From the NCBI GenBank assembly GCA_030141605.1, contig JAQGDQ010000039.1, forward strand, positions 186,001 to 250,000: 64,000 nt of DNA. Reading direction: 5' to 3'. This stretch comes from Tubiluchus corallicola. Lineage: Eukaryota > Priapulida > Priapulimorpha > Priapulimorphida > Tubiluchidae. Below, one piece after another: positions 1-12,065 of this stretch. A model generated the notes under the pieces. That model was not told the DNA's origin and did no database searches. It saw only the letters and a program-made list of their open reading frames with translations. Numbering within the stretch: position 1 is the stretch's first letter; each line of letters begins with the position of its first letter. The position numbers and the translations under genes were made by a program.

Positions 1-613
1 TGAAGCTCTTTGACTTCCTCAAAGATGACAAGCTCTTCGATTTGCGCATCTTCATGCTATTGGGATTCTGAAGCACGCACACAGTGGTTTCCTCTTCCAC
101 TTCTGTGGGACGCGACATAATAGAGGAAGACTGGGAAATTCCAGAAAGTCCAGTGGTTTCTCTGGATAAACTCCTTTTAGTGCTTCCAGAAGCCACCCCG
201 ACCATGCCAGGTGTGTACCGGAGAACAATCACACATAGAGCCATACACGTGTAAGCAAGTAATGTGCCCACAGACAGCATATGTATGATATCATCCAGTC
301 GCAGAACCAGTGCCACCGTTGAAGAAAAAATCCCGCTTAACATTATTGATACCCAAAGTGAGTTTGTCCTTGGCAACAATGTCTTAAAGAAGTTAAAGAT
401 GAGACCATCTCGAGCCAGAGAGAACATCAGTCGTGGAAGCATAAATATTATGGAGATTAGTGAAGATGTCATTGCGATGAGACCTCCTGTAGCAACAATG
501 TAACGCGCTCCCGCTATGTGGCGCTTGTCAAAGATGTTCGGCAGAGGTGCAAAGATGGAGAGTTCGGAACTTGGAATGACCAGCGTAGTAATGCACGTCA
601 GACCAAATGTTAA
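1..613 (-). CDS. Cationic amino acid transporter (SLC7 CAT), coding exon 6, runs off window
   Basis: Membrane transporter of the CAT group of the SLC7 family; by family knowledge it carries arginine, lysine or ornithine at the plasma or lysosomal membrane. This exon gives residues 273-476. It starts after a CAG acceptor at 616-614 in phase 0, reading LTFGLTCITTLV and continuing exon 5. Recognisable CAT segments are PLPNIFDKRHIAGARYIVA, the loop-helix MLPRLMFSLARDGLIF, PRTNSLWVSIMLSG, and MLSVGTLLAYTCMALCVIVL, a transmembrane helix ending in RYTP. After this comes a long Ser/Thr/Lys-rich cytosolic loop (SGSTKRSLSRETTG, then KMRKSKSLSSLRKSKSF) that is still open at base 1. The last helices and the stop lie outside the window. 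A long hydrophilic loop here is normal in CATs. Orthology to SLC7A1-4 or SLC7A14 is not resolved. Confidence 0.9.
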
Positions 614-1136
614 CTGAAATGAAAGAACATTACACAGTGAAATTGAAATACACGTGCAAGTGACGGGTGCTTGTGTAATTGACGTTGCCTATGCTTGAGG
701 CTTACACATGCCACTCAATTATGCTTTCAATTTAACCCAAATTCACGCAAATACTAATGTCTTTTTCAAAACCTTTCGTTGTTTTGCGTGTTCCACAGAG
801 CGAAAACTATAATCAGTACTTTTCTTTGATTTTTAAGAATTCTTAATGAATTGATGCTAGAAATTAAACGCACTTAAGCAATGTTGGATTTGCATCGTAA
901 ATAAATGAATGGCCGTCACAAAAACATCGTCTGGGCAGTTTTGTCTGTTTCCAGCTATTTTTCTCGTTGAACGAGAATGCATGTACATCCGAATGTGACT
1001 AAGGGTTCATATCTAATCTTAGAGGCTCATGCTTGATGATGAATTCCGGTCCTGTTTCAACCACTAACATAGTAAGTAGATGGGCCCTCTCTATTAATTG
1101 TTGGTGGTAGTCATAGCAACTGATAAAACAACTTAC
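614..1136 (-). other. CAT intron 5
   Basis: This 523-bp intron has a GT donor at 1136-1135 (GTAAGT) and a CAG acceptor ending at 614. It is AT-rich. I see no repeat family and no coding signal in it. Confidence 0.85.
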
Positions 1137-1271
1137 AAGAAATGTGGAGACAAAAGTCAGGAAGATGGCTGCAGGTATTTGCTTGTTGGGCTTCCTTGCC
1201 TCTTCTGCAGAAATGCTGATGGCTTCAAAGCCGATGTACGAGTAAAAAACAATGGCGCCACCAGTCAAAAC
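1137..1271 (-). CDS. CAT transporter, coding exon 5
   Basis: This exon is exactly 45 codons (residues 228-272), phase 0 at both ends, with acceptor TAG at 1274-1272 and donor GTAAGT from 1136. It encodes VLTGGAIVFYSYIGFEAIS followed by ISAEEARKPNKQIPAAIFL. This matches the CAT helix-plus-loop in which a Gly-rich F-Y-x-x-[VI]-G-F-[DE] helix is followed by the signature [GA]EE-x-x-x-P-x-x-x-IP. All signature residues (E, E, P, I, P) are present. The exon ends in FVSTFL, which reads straight into LTFGLTC of exon 6 and rebuilds an uninterrupted transmembrane helix. Longer open frames into the introns are artefacts of intronic read-through. Confidence 0.93.
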
Positions 1272-1373
1272 CTAATGATACACAAATAGTAATTAGAGAA
1301 TATAAAATGCCTGCAAAATATCTAATAGCTTAATGGTAAAATGACGGTGACTGTGGCAATCAGCAAAGTAGGC

Positions 1374-1640
1374 AAAGGTAAAGGTGATGATGATGGCAAC
1401 GACAGTATTGACGAAGATGGTGATGACTATGATGATGATGAAGATGAAGAATGTTGTAGGGACGATTTTGACCCGGACGAGCATGAAGAAAAAGAAGCGG
1501 AAGTAGAAGAGGAAGAAAAAGAAGAAGCTGATGATGATAACAATGATGATGGCGACGATAATAATATTAATAAGAGTGACGAAGATAAGACAACAATGGT
1601 GCCGATGATAACAATAATACTAGGAGAACAATAGCGATAA
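1374..1640 (+). repeat. Degenerate GAT/GAA trinucleotide-rich tract
   Basis: Mostly GAT, GAA and GAC triplets with many substitutions. On the plus strand it reads as a low-complexity acidic peptide (runs of D and E). It lies inside CAT intron 4, so I treat it as an old, decayed microsatellite and not as a gene. Confidence 0.8.
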
Positions 1641-1826
1641 CTTTAACGAATCATTAGGTTTTTATTCATTTATTAGCACATATTTATACAGAATGAAAAA
1701 CTTATTGAGCTGGTCAATACAGTTTTTGCAGGTCCTGCAGCAGAATTTTGAATATACATGTAATTATGAATATAAAAATTTGCAAATTGATGAGTTGGTA
1801 CCAGTTTTAATAAGACGCTTCGCTAT

Positions 1827-1890
1827 GTGCATGCGCAGTCGCCGTAGGTCAAAGGTTGACTGAACCCAGCGCGTCAACGAACACGTGACC
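1827..1890 (-). repeat. Interspersed repeat with CACGTG and DR1-like motif, copy 1
   Basis: On the minus strand the segment contains CACGTG, then CAACCTTTGACCTACGGCGA, then TGCGCATGCACA. A related sequence, in plus orientation, lies at 58406-58485. The plus strand carries AGGTCAAAGGTTGA at 1846-1859, which resembles a DR1 nuclear-receptor element. A weaker third copy may lie at 2139-2190 (ATGCGTTGCT, later CACTTAACC and TGACCT). Regulatory function is only a possibility. Confidence 0.5.
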
Positions 1891-2522
1891 TTATGCACGT
1901 AAGTAGGTGTAGATGGAACGGTAAGTACATGTAGGTGAAACGGATGAACACGTGGTTATTTTTATTATAATACTACACGTGTATAGTTTTAAACTAACAC
2001 ATTACTCTTATCCGGAAAAAGCTAGTAAGATAGCAGCAGCAGCAGTCCACCTAAAGTCAAATAACTGAAGTTAAAATTAATGTCAACAACTGTTACTATT
2101 ACAACAACATGGGGCTCGAGGCACTGCCAAGTGTAAACAAATGCGTTGCTTAGTTCAGATAACGTTGTTCACTTAACCACTGACCTTTTCACGATCATCG
2201 CCAATCGCTGGAATTGTGAAAACGGTTATTGTCAGTATTGTCAGAAACATCAAACGTGTAATTATATCACAGGTGTACAACGTATAAAATAGCATTATGA
2301 AAGCCATTGTGCTCTGTTTATCATAAAAAGTAACCTACCGTTGAGATTGAATAGTAGCAACTAGACATTTAATAACTTGTTACTGCGAAGCACTTTGATG
2401 TTTTAACAAACATTTTTCTAATCTCATAAATGAACAATGTCGAAAATTATAATTATTACTGTAATGTTTTGCGAGCATTTAATAAGGGCTAATAAACGAA
2501 GTACCTAAATTGAAGTACTTAC

Positions 2523-2663
2523 CCCTGACACACCATTCCGGAAAAACCCATTGGCAGATTCAGTCCAGTTGTCCTTGTCTGCATAAAATAGTGAAAGAAC
2601 AGCAAAGCTGGACACTACCAAGATTGTGAAGAGAGTTACAGTGGCGTTAACGACGGCTGCAAG
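2523..2663 (-). CDS. CAT transporter, coding exon 4
   Basis: This exon is 141 bp, 47 codons (residues 181-227), phase 0 at both ends, with acceptor CAG at 2666-2664 and donor GTAAGT from 2522. It encodes LAAVVNATVTLFTILVVSSF, then AVLSLFYADKDNWTESANGF and FRNGVSG. This aligns with the CAT segment in which a helix is followed by an extracellular loop containing a D-x-x-NW motif and a G-F-x-x-x-G-x-SG end. NWT is a potential N-glycosylation site in the extracellular loop. Neighbouring exons 3 and 5 join in frame without any residue gap relative to the family. Confidence 0.92.
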
Positions 2664-2864
2664 CTGAAACAATATTACATGTACCTAAATTCTTTTATTT
2701 ATCTCGTACTTTCATCACTGTCAAATCTTTCAAAATTAAGAATTTCGTTCCCTGAAAATAATGATTGTTTTGAGGAATGGTGTATTATAGTGAAAGCGTG
2801 ATAAGAAATCAAAAATGCTACTTAGAAAAATATTATCTTGAAGTGAGTAAATTTGTTTTCACAA

Positions 2865-3125
2865 ATGATGATGATGATGATGATGACGATGAAGGCGAGA
2901 GGGACGAGCATCCGTATCATAAAACAAAAATGCTACATTGAAAAATTTTACCATCTTAAGGTGATTAAATTTGTTTTCACAAATTTTCTTTTGGATTTTG
3001 TATTTTCCAATAACGATTATGAAGATTATAATGAATGATGACGATGCTATTGATGATAATAATAATGATGATCATGATGATGATGGTGATAGCAGTGGTG
3101 GTGGTGATGATGATGGTGGTGGATG
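2865..3125 (+). repeat. GAT/GGT-rich microsatellite, interrupted
   Basis: ATG/GAT triplet runs at about 2865-2890 and 3020-3125 are separated by unique sequence. Each run is preceded by a near-repeat of AATTTGTTTTCACAAA (2849 and 2968), which suggests a local duplication that included the microsatellite edge. Confidence 0.7.
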
Positions 3126-3639
3126 AACAGGTGGAAAGCGTGAAGGCACTTCTGTTGTTCCGCTATTCTAGCTGATTAAATTTTTATGTTTAACTGAGTT
3201 CATGTAAAAAAATTAGCGATTAGGTTAATCGGAAACAACTTAAACGTACGTACGTAGGTTTAATCACAAGGGACTTATTACAATTTGTTGCTGAAACATT
3301 CTAGTATTTTCCTCAAATATTAAAATGAGCTCAGCTTCCCGGAAACATTGATTTTTCCCTTATAGCTGAGCAATATATCGTGACCACCGAGCTTTTCGCC
3401 CTTTAGGCTTTTATTTAACTTAACGGACGGTACTACATATCGACATTTCACTAGAAAGGCCAAAAACTATCAACGATTCAACTAGCCGCTGATTAGAAGG
3501 TTATTGTCGTATTTGAAAACTGCAGGAATATAATGTAAAGTAACCTAATGTATAATTTATTTACATGGCGCACTACAGCATTTAAAATCTCAGCAGGCTG
3601 AACAGTAAAATACATTTAAAATTCATATGAGCCATTAGA

Positions 3640-4095
3640 AATTAAAATACATTAAAAAATTAGAAAAAATAATTCATCATAAAAAGTACACATCTGAACA
3701 AATGTGTTTTAAGATGTTGTTTAAAAGAATCTAATGATTTTGCAGAACGTACAACAACTGGTAAGTTATTGCAGAGATGCGGAGCACAAAGAGATGCAGC
3801 TTTTTCAAAATAGAATGCTGTAGTTGGAATTGGCTGATGTAAATTAATTTGTTCAATAGCAATAGATCGAAGTATTCGGTCGATGTTGCGGCTTATCAGG
3901 GAGCCAATGTAACTCTCTTAGAATAGGTGTAATGTGATCATATCTTTTAGTTTTGATAATGAGGCGAGCAGCAGAGTTGTGAATTAATTGGAGTTTGTGA
4001 TTTTCATATTCAGAAAGTACAAAAAGTAAACTATTGCAATAATCACGTTTGGATGTTATGAAAGCACATATGAGCTTTTCAATTGTTTGGTGGTT
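3640..4095 (-). mobile_element. LINE retrotransposon, C-terminal end of reverse-transcriptase ORF (degenerate)
   Basis: The minus strand reads ITSKRDYCNSLLFVLSEYEN, then HKLQLIHNSAARLIIKTKRY, then DHITPILRELHWLPDK. This is the well-known conserved block downstream of the polymerase core in CR1/Jockey/RTE-type LINE proteins. After an internal deletion and frame disruption it resumes with AASLCAPHLCNNLPVVVRSA, then SFKQHLKTHLF, the usual C-terminal end of these ORFs. The copy is 5'-truncated and dead. Direct reading supports a LINE; the exact clade is inference. Confidence 0.8.
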
Positions 4096-6172
4096 GAGAA
4101 CGAGGAAGGGCAGCGAATGACAAAAACATTGCGAAAATGATGCTAAAATTTCCTAAATAAGGAAAGTCGTTTTCAATCATTTCACTCAGATCCGCATTTT
4201 TGATTTGATTCTAAAAATGAACTCCAAAATTGATACAACAGCAAGAAACTGATTGATTAAAGGTTATCAGTAAACTTGCTGTGTATTTTGAAATTGAAAA
4301 ATGCAAATCTCGTGCATTTTACGTAGGAGCTTTCTTAGTAGTAGCAATTGACCTTTGTTGAGTGTATGACTTTCGAAATCTTTCCGCTATTCTCATATTT
4401 CATCGTCTTGAGAGCTACTGTGTATTTGTGACGGTTTGCTTGAAAACACAAAAAGTGCGTCACTTTTTAAAGAAATCTTGAAATCGATTAAACCGTAAAA
4501 ATAACCGGAACTTCGTTACAGTTATGAAATCTGACATCTGGTTTATTTATTTGTTGAAATGACATCTTAATTATTGCTAAAACTTTTACTAGAAAGGATC
4601 GCACAATTGACTTGTGCGTGTTGTAGATTTTAGATTTCCATACGTAGAGAGAAAATCACCTTTAGATATAGAAATTTTGCGAACTAAATTTCTTTATGGA
4701 TACAGGAAGAAGTTGTAACTAAACTGAACATATCTTTCTCTAGCAACTGACCTAGTTAGAGTCCCGAAATGTATTGAGCCAATATACATTAAGCGGATTT
4801 TAATTTCTCCATTGAGCACTGATTTAAACTCTATAAGAATCTGGTCAATATCTCATAATTTACTCACTTATCCTACTACCGGATGTTTCGTATTTAACAC
4901 CAACACTAATCATCGCTACGCATTTTTCCTGTTTACATGGTATGTTTACATTGCTAGCCGGTATACCACAAATATTTGTTATTTAAATTTATTGACAATT
5001 ATTATAATTATGATATAAAATAAAATAAAGGAAAAATGCGTATGACAGTGTCCATGCACGGATAACACAAAATAATTGTCAACGCCTAGCACAAAGCTAT
5101 ATCACGATCAAAACTCAAAACTTAATTATTCATTTTAATAAGTTACGATTCATTACTTATTATTTCGTTCTACCATGCACATGTAAATGGGCCATGACAG
5201 AAAGCGTACTCTTCGCTTTGAACATTTACTTTATCACATGGGCACACTCTCGGACCACACACGGTATAAGGAGCTTTAAAATATATTTTCATTCATGCTT
5301 CTACATGTAAGAAATTTTGTACCAGTAGCGCTAATTATCAACTGACGTTTGTTATTGTTATCATCTAAAAACATCGTTATTCAAATTAGCAAACACTTTA
5401 TAATAAAGGAAATGTACTAAAGCACTACCAGCATTTGCAGCTAATTTAAAAGCAGAAAACAATTGATTGTGATTATCAAAATTACATAACAACTTTCGCC
5501 AGAACGCATTAACTTGACTGTGTAGAAAAAGAATGAAAAGATGGCGAATTAGCAAATACTACAAAAAGTAAATTCTTTTTATCTATACGAGGAGCATTGT
5601 GCCATCTTTTCGCCACAAAAACCAAAACAGGGCCGGATTATGGCATCCTTTCAGGCAGAGCTATCCCCTAAATCGCCAGCACCAGTCTTGTATATTTTTT
5701 ACTATTGATATATTTTAGCGACAATTGCATAGCTTGAAATAAACTTATTGCCAATTCTTTAAACAAACCAGAATAGTCCTCTTTTATTTGTCTATAAAAA
5801 TATTCTTTAACAGATACCACTATTTCACTATTTATTGCAAACCAAATAGCACATATTTCAACACAGTCGCAGTGAAAGAAAAAAATTATCCCAAGCTCGA
5901 GGGGCCAAGGCTGCAGGCCATACGAGCCTATAGGATAATTCAGCTCCGAAGCAAACAAAGACACCAGCTAAATGATAGTTGTCACAAATGATACAATCTA
6001 CAACGTTTACTCTTGCATCATTTCTGTTGATGGTGAAACAGTATTAAAAACAAAAACATTTATTTTACTGCTTATTGAGCATACAACATAAAGAAAAAAC
6101 ATTGATCCTGTACATGCTTTATTTACATAAGCTTATTTAAAACACAATGTTAACAGTGACATTTGTTTATAT

Positions 6173-6250
6173 GGCCCAGGCGTTAGCCACAGTGGGATTT
6201 GAACCCCGTACTGGGACTACTCAATGCATCTGCACCTTGTGTCGTATACT
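6173..6250 (-). mobile_element. tRNA-derived SINE fragment
   Basis: The minus strand carries a strong RNA polymerase III B box, GGGGTTCAAATCCC (6207-6194), preceded by GTGCAGATGCATTGAGTAG. The same TGCAGATGCAT-GAGT context occurs in the copy at 6586-6665. I do not see a foldable full tRNA cloverleaf, so a SINE head is more likely than a functional tRNA. Confidence 0.5.
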
Positions 6251-6585
6251 AGGTGCAGAGTACACCACGTACTTGTACCATTTACTGGAAACATGCAATT
6301 CTTAGCATGTCAGTTGATTTTAGAGACACAGACATTGAATGAAACCCGTTACGGTCCATTGATTTTGTAAAAAAGAAGAAAATTGCGAAAAAGAAGTAGA
6401 AGTCGGCCGCCTTTCTTCTCCCATTACATGACCAGGTGCCATTTTCACCTTGTACGGAAAAAGCTTGACAAAACTTTGCTAGTACTGTACTTACTAGTAC
6501 CACATACACTATTGCTAAAATTTCGCTAGAGAAACATGGTATGGCGATTAAGAAGTTCTGCTCGAATGGTAAACAGCTAAAAAAA

Positions 6586-6665
6586 TCCCGACATGCGTAT
6601 GATTTGAACCCAGAACTCTATGCATCTGCAGTCAGGTGCGATAACCACTCGGCCACCGTGCCTTC
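6586..6665 (-). mobile_element. tRNA-like SINE head (Leu/Ser-tRNA-like)
   Basis: On the minus strand GGCACGGTGGCCGAGTGGTT resembles the 5' part and A box of a Leu or Ser tRNA, and GGGTTCAAATC is a B box about 45 bases downstream. The 3' end does not pair with the 5' acceptor strand, so it is probably not a working tRNA. It shares TGCAGATGCATAGAGT with the neighbour at 6173-6250. Confidence 0.5.
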
Positions 6666-7429
6666 CTCAAAACAACACAAAAATACATTAAATAAGCACG
6701 GAACTGACATTACAATAACAAGAATTCCGTGTAACTTCAACTGGGTTTCATGAACTGAACGCAACAGCAATCAACGTAACGCTTTAATGCATGAACTGTC
6801 ACAGTTACAAAGAACGTGCCTTGTCCGTGCTGCTGAGAATCATGATAATAATAATTATACACGCATTCGCTTCATGCGACATTACACTTTATACGTGTCA
6901 GTTTCCTAATGTAAGGCTGGGGACGAGAGTATTACTGTTAATGCACAGTCAGTGCTATATGGCAAAAACAAGAGAAGGTCGGGAAATTACGTAATAAATG
7001 ACTTTATGCATATACTTAGATGCTTGTATTTTATTTCCTATTTGACACAGTCATTCGAATTTTAAAAACGTATTTCTTACTAAGAGGTTTACGTCTTCGC
7101 AAAGGTTTAGGGATTATTATTATTATTATTATTGGGTTACTATTACCAAATCTTTTTATTGCCACAGCAGTCTTTGTTTTATAAATGCACCTGCTACTTA
7201 GCATGAAAGGATCATAATTTGGATCATACATGTATGCTATATGTACGCTATATATATATATATATATGACGACCTGAGCCGTCCATGGTGATGCGCTACT
7301 AATAATTGGTTGACTTATTTTCTATTAATGTATTTTTGATGACAATCCAAAATTTGTTGCTATTATTGATATAACACTGATTGCCATTATTGTTAATATT
7401 TTTTATTAGACTTTACAGGTTTGAGTGAC

Positions 7430-7980
7430 CAGAGCCTGGGTCACATGACCTAATTTACCTGCCTGGCCAGGTAATGGCCTAGTTTTGTGGTCTATCTGGT
7501 TTTGTAGCTCAAGGAAAAACAGCAAATTTTGTTGATAGCATGTTGTCCGTTTTGAACATGTGTGTATACCTCGAAAGTGATAGCCACCTCATGGGCTATT
7601 TGGCTATTGGTTAGAGAGGCTTTGGAAAGAAACTTGGTTATTCACGAAATCTCCGATTGTGTTTCTTGATGGTAATGCCAGTGGAGGCCATACAGTATAG
7701 AACATCTCTGTTGTTTCCCGTACTGAATGCTTGTCATTAAACTCTTTCTCTTATTGGAGAGTGAGTTCCAGTTTGGTTGCTTAATGTCATTATCCAGTGC
7801 AGTACCGTCTAGAGGAGTCAATTATCATTTGTTGGAGACATGGGAGCTGATGGTTTTGGCAGACGTGTCCTGGAAGCCATATTGGATACGTGGTACGACA
7901 TGTGGGCGAATACGTGGTAGGAGCATTGCTGACGGTATCCATCTCCCTGGACAGTTATGCTGGGCCCAGCCATCGTAAAG
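7430..7980 (+). other. GC-richer block with broken coding-like frames
   Basis: Around 7830-7975 the plus strand reads FVGDMGADGFGRRVLEAIL in one frame, then VGEYVVGALLTVSISLD in another. This looks like a decayed protein-coding sequence with a frameshift. I cannot assign it to a family. An 83-codon open frame from 7727 runs across it in a third frame. It sits in CAT intron 3 on the strand opposite to the CAT gene. Confidence 0.25.
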
Positions 7981-8371
7981 TTGAGTAAAATGTTAAATTT
8001 TATACGTTAGATTTATCCAGTTGATTTTTGAAACATTTGAATTGACTATGTGAACCATTTCTATATTGTCACGTTAACCATTATTGCTTTTCTACGTGTT
8101 TGTTTACACAAGAACTTTATACGCTGGTATAGTTACTTTTCTGTGAGAATCGAAAATAATGCGATGTCCTCTTTATTATTATTATTACGAATCCTGTTGT
8201 TTGGGTAATTGTATTCCTAGAGAATTAAGGTAAAAACCTAAAGCATTGTTCACACTGTCTTACACGACTCATGTGCTAACTTTTACTATATTTTGGTCAA
8301 TCAAGGTCAGCGGGACTGCTTGGCAAAGCATCCTAACAACAATTTAACATTTTCTTAGACACGCTGTCACT

Positions 8372-8398
8372 ATGTGTGTGTGTGTGTGTGTATGTGTG

Positions 8399-8430
<32 letters not shown>

Positions 8431-8468
8431 TGTGTGTATATGTATATATACATGTATGTATGTATGTG
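8372..8468 (+). repeat. TG/CGTG microsatellite
   Basis: A compound array of TG, CGTG, TATA and TATG units, with no coding value. Confidence 0.9.
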
Positions 8469-10849
8469 CATATTCACACAAAGACAATACAATACAATAA
8501 AAAAACACTGATTGAACAGAGTTAATAGAAAGACATATACAATAAATTAAATACATAACAAAGGTTGAAAATGACAAGTATAGAAAAATAACAAATAAAG
8601 TAAGTACTAAAGTACAGTAATTTTTCCGAAAATAAAATTGACACTAGGGAACTCCGTAGCTTGCTGCTGTCAGCTTTAACATGTTATGACAACTTAACGT
8701 GAACAGTTGTCTGCCAAACGACAAAGTTGCGCCCGAGGTTACGGTGCTAGCGCAACTACCTAGATACAACGTCACTCCTTATTTATTTTCACTGCTTCAT
8801 AAACACCACCATGGCTTGGCAATTATCTGAAAAATAGAAGACCACACACATACATGGCGTCGTCAAGAATGAACTGGTGGATAACCGCGCACGCACGCAC
8901 ACGCTCATGCATGTTTATGTACACTCACACGTACACGCATGTGCAGTACAGGAAATTTCCCTACCGTTTAAGTGATTAATGATGTCCGCACACAAGGGCT
9001 TTCATTTGGAATTAATGGAACACGTTTGCAGCGGACATGTTCAACAACCGCCCTAAATCAGAATCGAGCCAAAGAGAAGCCCAGCGATTGCCAAATTACA
9101 TGCCTGCCGTATCATGGCGATCTAATAGTCATCAATAACATGAGCTTCTAAAGCTGTGCAGTCGGTCTATTGAGTTGGAGGCAGTGGGAAAGCTGTCAGG
9201 CAATCAAGCAATATTGTCCGTATGAAGCGCATTTGATTATAAGTTAATAAAGCCAGGCAAAGATGGAATGACTAGCAGGGAGAGCTGGAGGAGTAAGAGG
9301 CTTTTTGTTTGCAAAAAGGAAAGGGTGATTGTATGATGGATGATGAAGTATGTCAGTCTTACCAGTAGCAGTGATGAGGCGCTCAAATGAGTCGAATGGA
9401 GGTAATTTTCTAATTAAGAAAAAGATGCTAAAGCTAACGAACTTGCTAGGAGACTAAACATGAAAAGCAGCCTTTTTTCGCAAAGAAGCCACGTTGCGCA
9501 ATTTAGATCATATATGAAGCCATTATGGGCAACTTGATTATAGGTGAACAAAAGGCAAGAAGCTTCTTACTGTTGGGTACATGACTAGTTCATAGGAAAT
9601 GATCGTCCTTTTTTATATGGCCAAGTTAATTGACTTGACCATTAACATCAGCCATTTTCAAATGAACTAGAATTCAACAGGAACACACGATGACAATTTG
9701 GACAGCTAAATATAGTATGGAGAAAAGAAACCATGTTCTGTAATTTGGCAGTTGGCTAGTTAAAGAAAGCCTATTCTTTTTTGGGGAACTGGCTAGTTCA
9801 CCGAACTACTCCCTTTGATTGGTTAACAGACTATAGATCACAAAACACGCCATTTTTGTTATTTGGACGCATAACTATTTCGCAAAACACATTTCCTATA
9901 AGTTTCAATAACTGACTAATTCACAGAATATGACTTCCTCTTGCTAATTCAGAAAGCTTTTCTAGGTGGCGCGTCAGTTTTGGTAAACAGATTGGAGACA
10001 TACGCTGTTCTATAAAAATACAAACGAATAAACATCGGTAAAAGTGAAACAGGCGTCTTGCACGTGGACTCCATAACCGCAAGCAAATTTACTTGTTTAC
10101 ACACTGCACCTTTCATTATATTATAGGGCATATAGATTATAAATGAACTTACGTTACTAGCGGAAACATAAGTTACGACATTTAAGAAAAAATAGGCCAA
10201 AATCGAGCAATGTAGAATAAATAAGCCTATCTATCTATAATCCATTGCAACATTGCAACATATAATTCACATTACATCACTGACCAAGACTAAAACCTGT
10301 TTAAAACGCTCTAAAATTCTAAAACAAATTGCAAAGCAGTTTTCATTGCGAAAAAGTCTGACAAGGTTTCAAAATTTACCCCGGGGTAAGAGAGTCTTAT
10401 ATCACGTGTAAATGTACAAACCAAGATCACTTGTTCTTCGTTTTGCGCATCTGCGCAGTTGATCGTGTCGAGTCTCACCGATTCATCTTCCTGTTTCCAC
10501 CTTAAAATTGTGGGACTGAAATCTCAATCTAGAATATGCAGTTTATAAAACTCTGGGTCGGAGCATAATAATTTTTTATAATGTATTTCAGATTCCGCCA
10601 AACTCAAGTTACATTTACTCTCTTCGATTTATCTCTGGTTATCACTGAGTTCTTAACTGTCAGGGTACCGTCTCGAATAGTCTCCAGTGCGCAATCATCT
10701 CGCGCACTCTTCAGAAAAAAAGCCACATCAATTAATACCTGTGAAAGGAAACCACTGAAGACTACTGAATTGAGTAATTACAATAAGACCACTTTCCAAT
10801 TCGCAATAACTAGTTTGACGAGTATGAGTGCACAACATTTTAATCTTTA

Positions 10850-10941
10850 TTTTAGCAGTTAGATTTTTATTAGGACAATTATTTTCATTTCACATTATTT
10901 CTATTGTATTTTATATTGACCTTTTGGTCTAAATAAAATTC

Positions 10942-10945
<4 letters not shown>
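10850..10945 (+). mobile_element. LINE 3' end with terminal hairpin
   Basis: The sequence GACCTTTTGGTCTAAATAAA ends in a small hairpin (GACC/GGTC) and an AATAAA-like signal, then passes directly into a tetranucleotide array. This layout is typical of the 3' end of CR1/RTE-like LINEs. The body upstream (10581-10862) is open but not recognisable. Confidence 0.55.
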
Positions 10946-11396
<451 letters not shown>

Positions 11397-11861
11397 TAAC
11401 CTTCCTAAGCCTAAAAGTATTATTCTTAAGTTGATTAGATTATGAAGCCTATTATAACTGCGTGTGTTATAAGGCGTTTCGATTCGAATGTAATACTTTC
11501 ATGATTTGACCAAAAGTAACAATATGAGTGATAAACTGTTAGTACCAACATCATCTTCGTCACATTCGTCATATCCTGTTCGTCATCTTTCACTTACTAA
11601 CGCCAACTTTCTTTCCTCTCATGCATTTGTTCTATCACTTTCTCCAGTTGTTGAACTTCACAGTCCAAAAATATGATATATTTAGCAATGCATGTATTAA
11701 TTTTTCACAAGCTTTTAAATCTTGCAAGTTTTAATGCAATCAACGCAACTTTTCAGACAACAACAACTATTTACAATCTTAGTACCAAGGTTATTATTAA
11801 TGATCATGGATGCCTACAATTAATTGGATTTTGAAACTAAACCAGGAATTTGAAAAAGTCT

Positions 11862-12065
11862 GAACAACCTGGATTTGAACCAGGAAGCTTTTGCTAGATT
11901 AGAACAGGCCACTGCGTTCTGCCAGCCATTATGATGGTCTAATTTTCCTCTCTTATAGGTCTCTGGTTCAAACCAAGGCAGTGTTCCAAATTTTACGCAC
12001 TGTCAGTTTTCAAAGTTTGGCTTAAAATTCAATTAACTGAGTGTTTGTAACATCACTTAGTATTG
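11862..12065 (+). mobile_element. tRNA-SINE copy with inverted second B box
   Basis: A plus-strand B box (CTGGTTCAAACCAAGGC, about 11962-11978) is followed by a body ending AATTAACTGAGTGTTTGTAA (about 12031-12050). A similar body follows the B box of the copy at 43084-43215. Upstream, TGGATTTGAACCAGG (11870-11884) is a B box in the opposite direction, so two heads face each other. Confidence 0.55.

Larger units (their letters stand above)
1272..2522 (-). other. CAT intron 4
   Basis: This 1,251-bp intron contains a degenerate GAT/GAA-rich stretch (about 1374-1640) and one copy of a short interspersed repeat (1827-1890) with a partial related copy near 2139-2190. No coding signal is seen. Confidence 0.85.

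Noticed and set aside
1341-1634. Acidic 97-codon open frame
   Set aside because: Degenerate GAT/GAA microsatellite inside CAT intron 4, on the opposite strand.
6586-6665. Functional tRNA gene for Leu or Ser
   Set aside because: A and B boxes are present but the two ends do not form an acceptor stem and the anticodon arm is unclear; a SINE head fits better.
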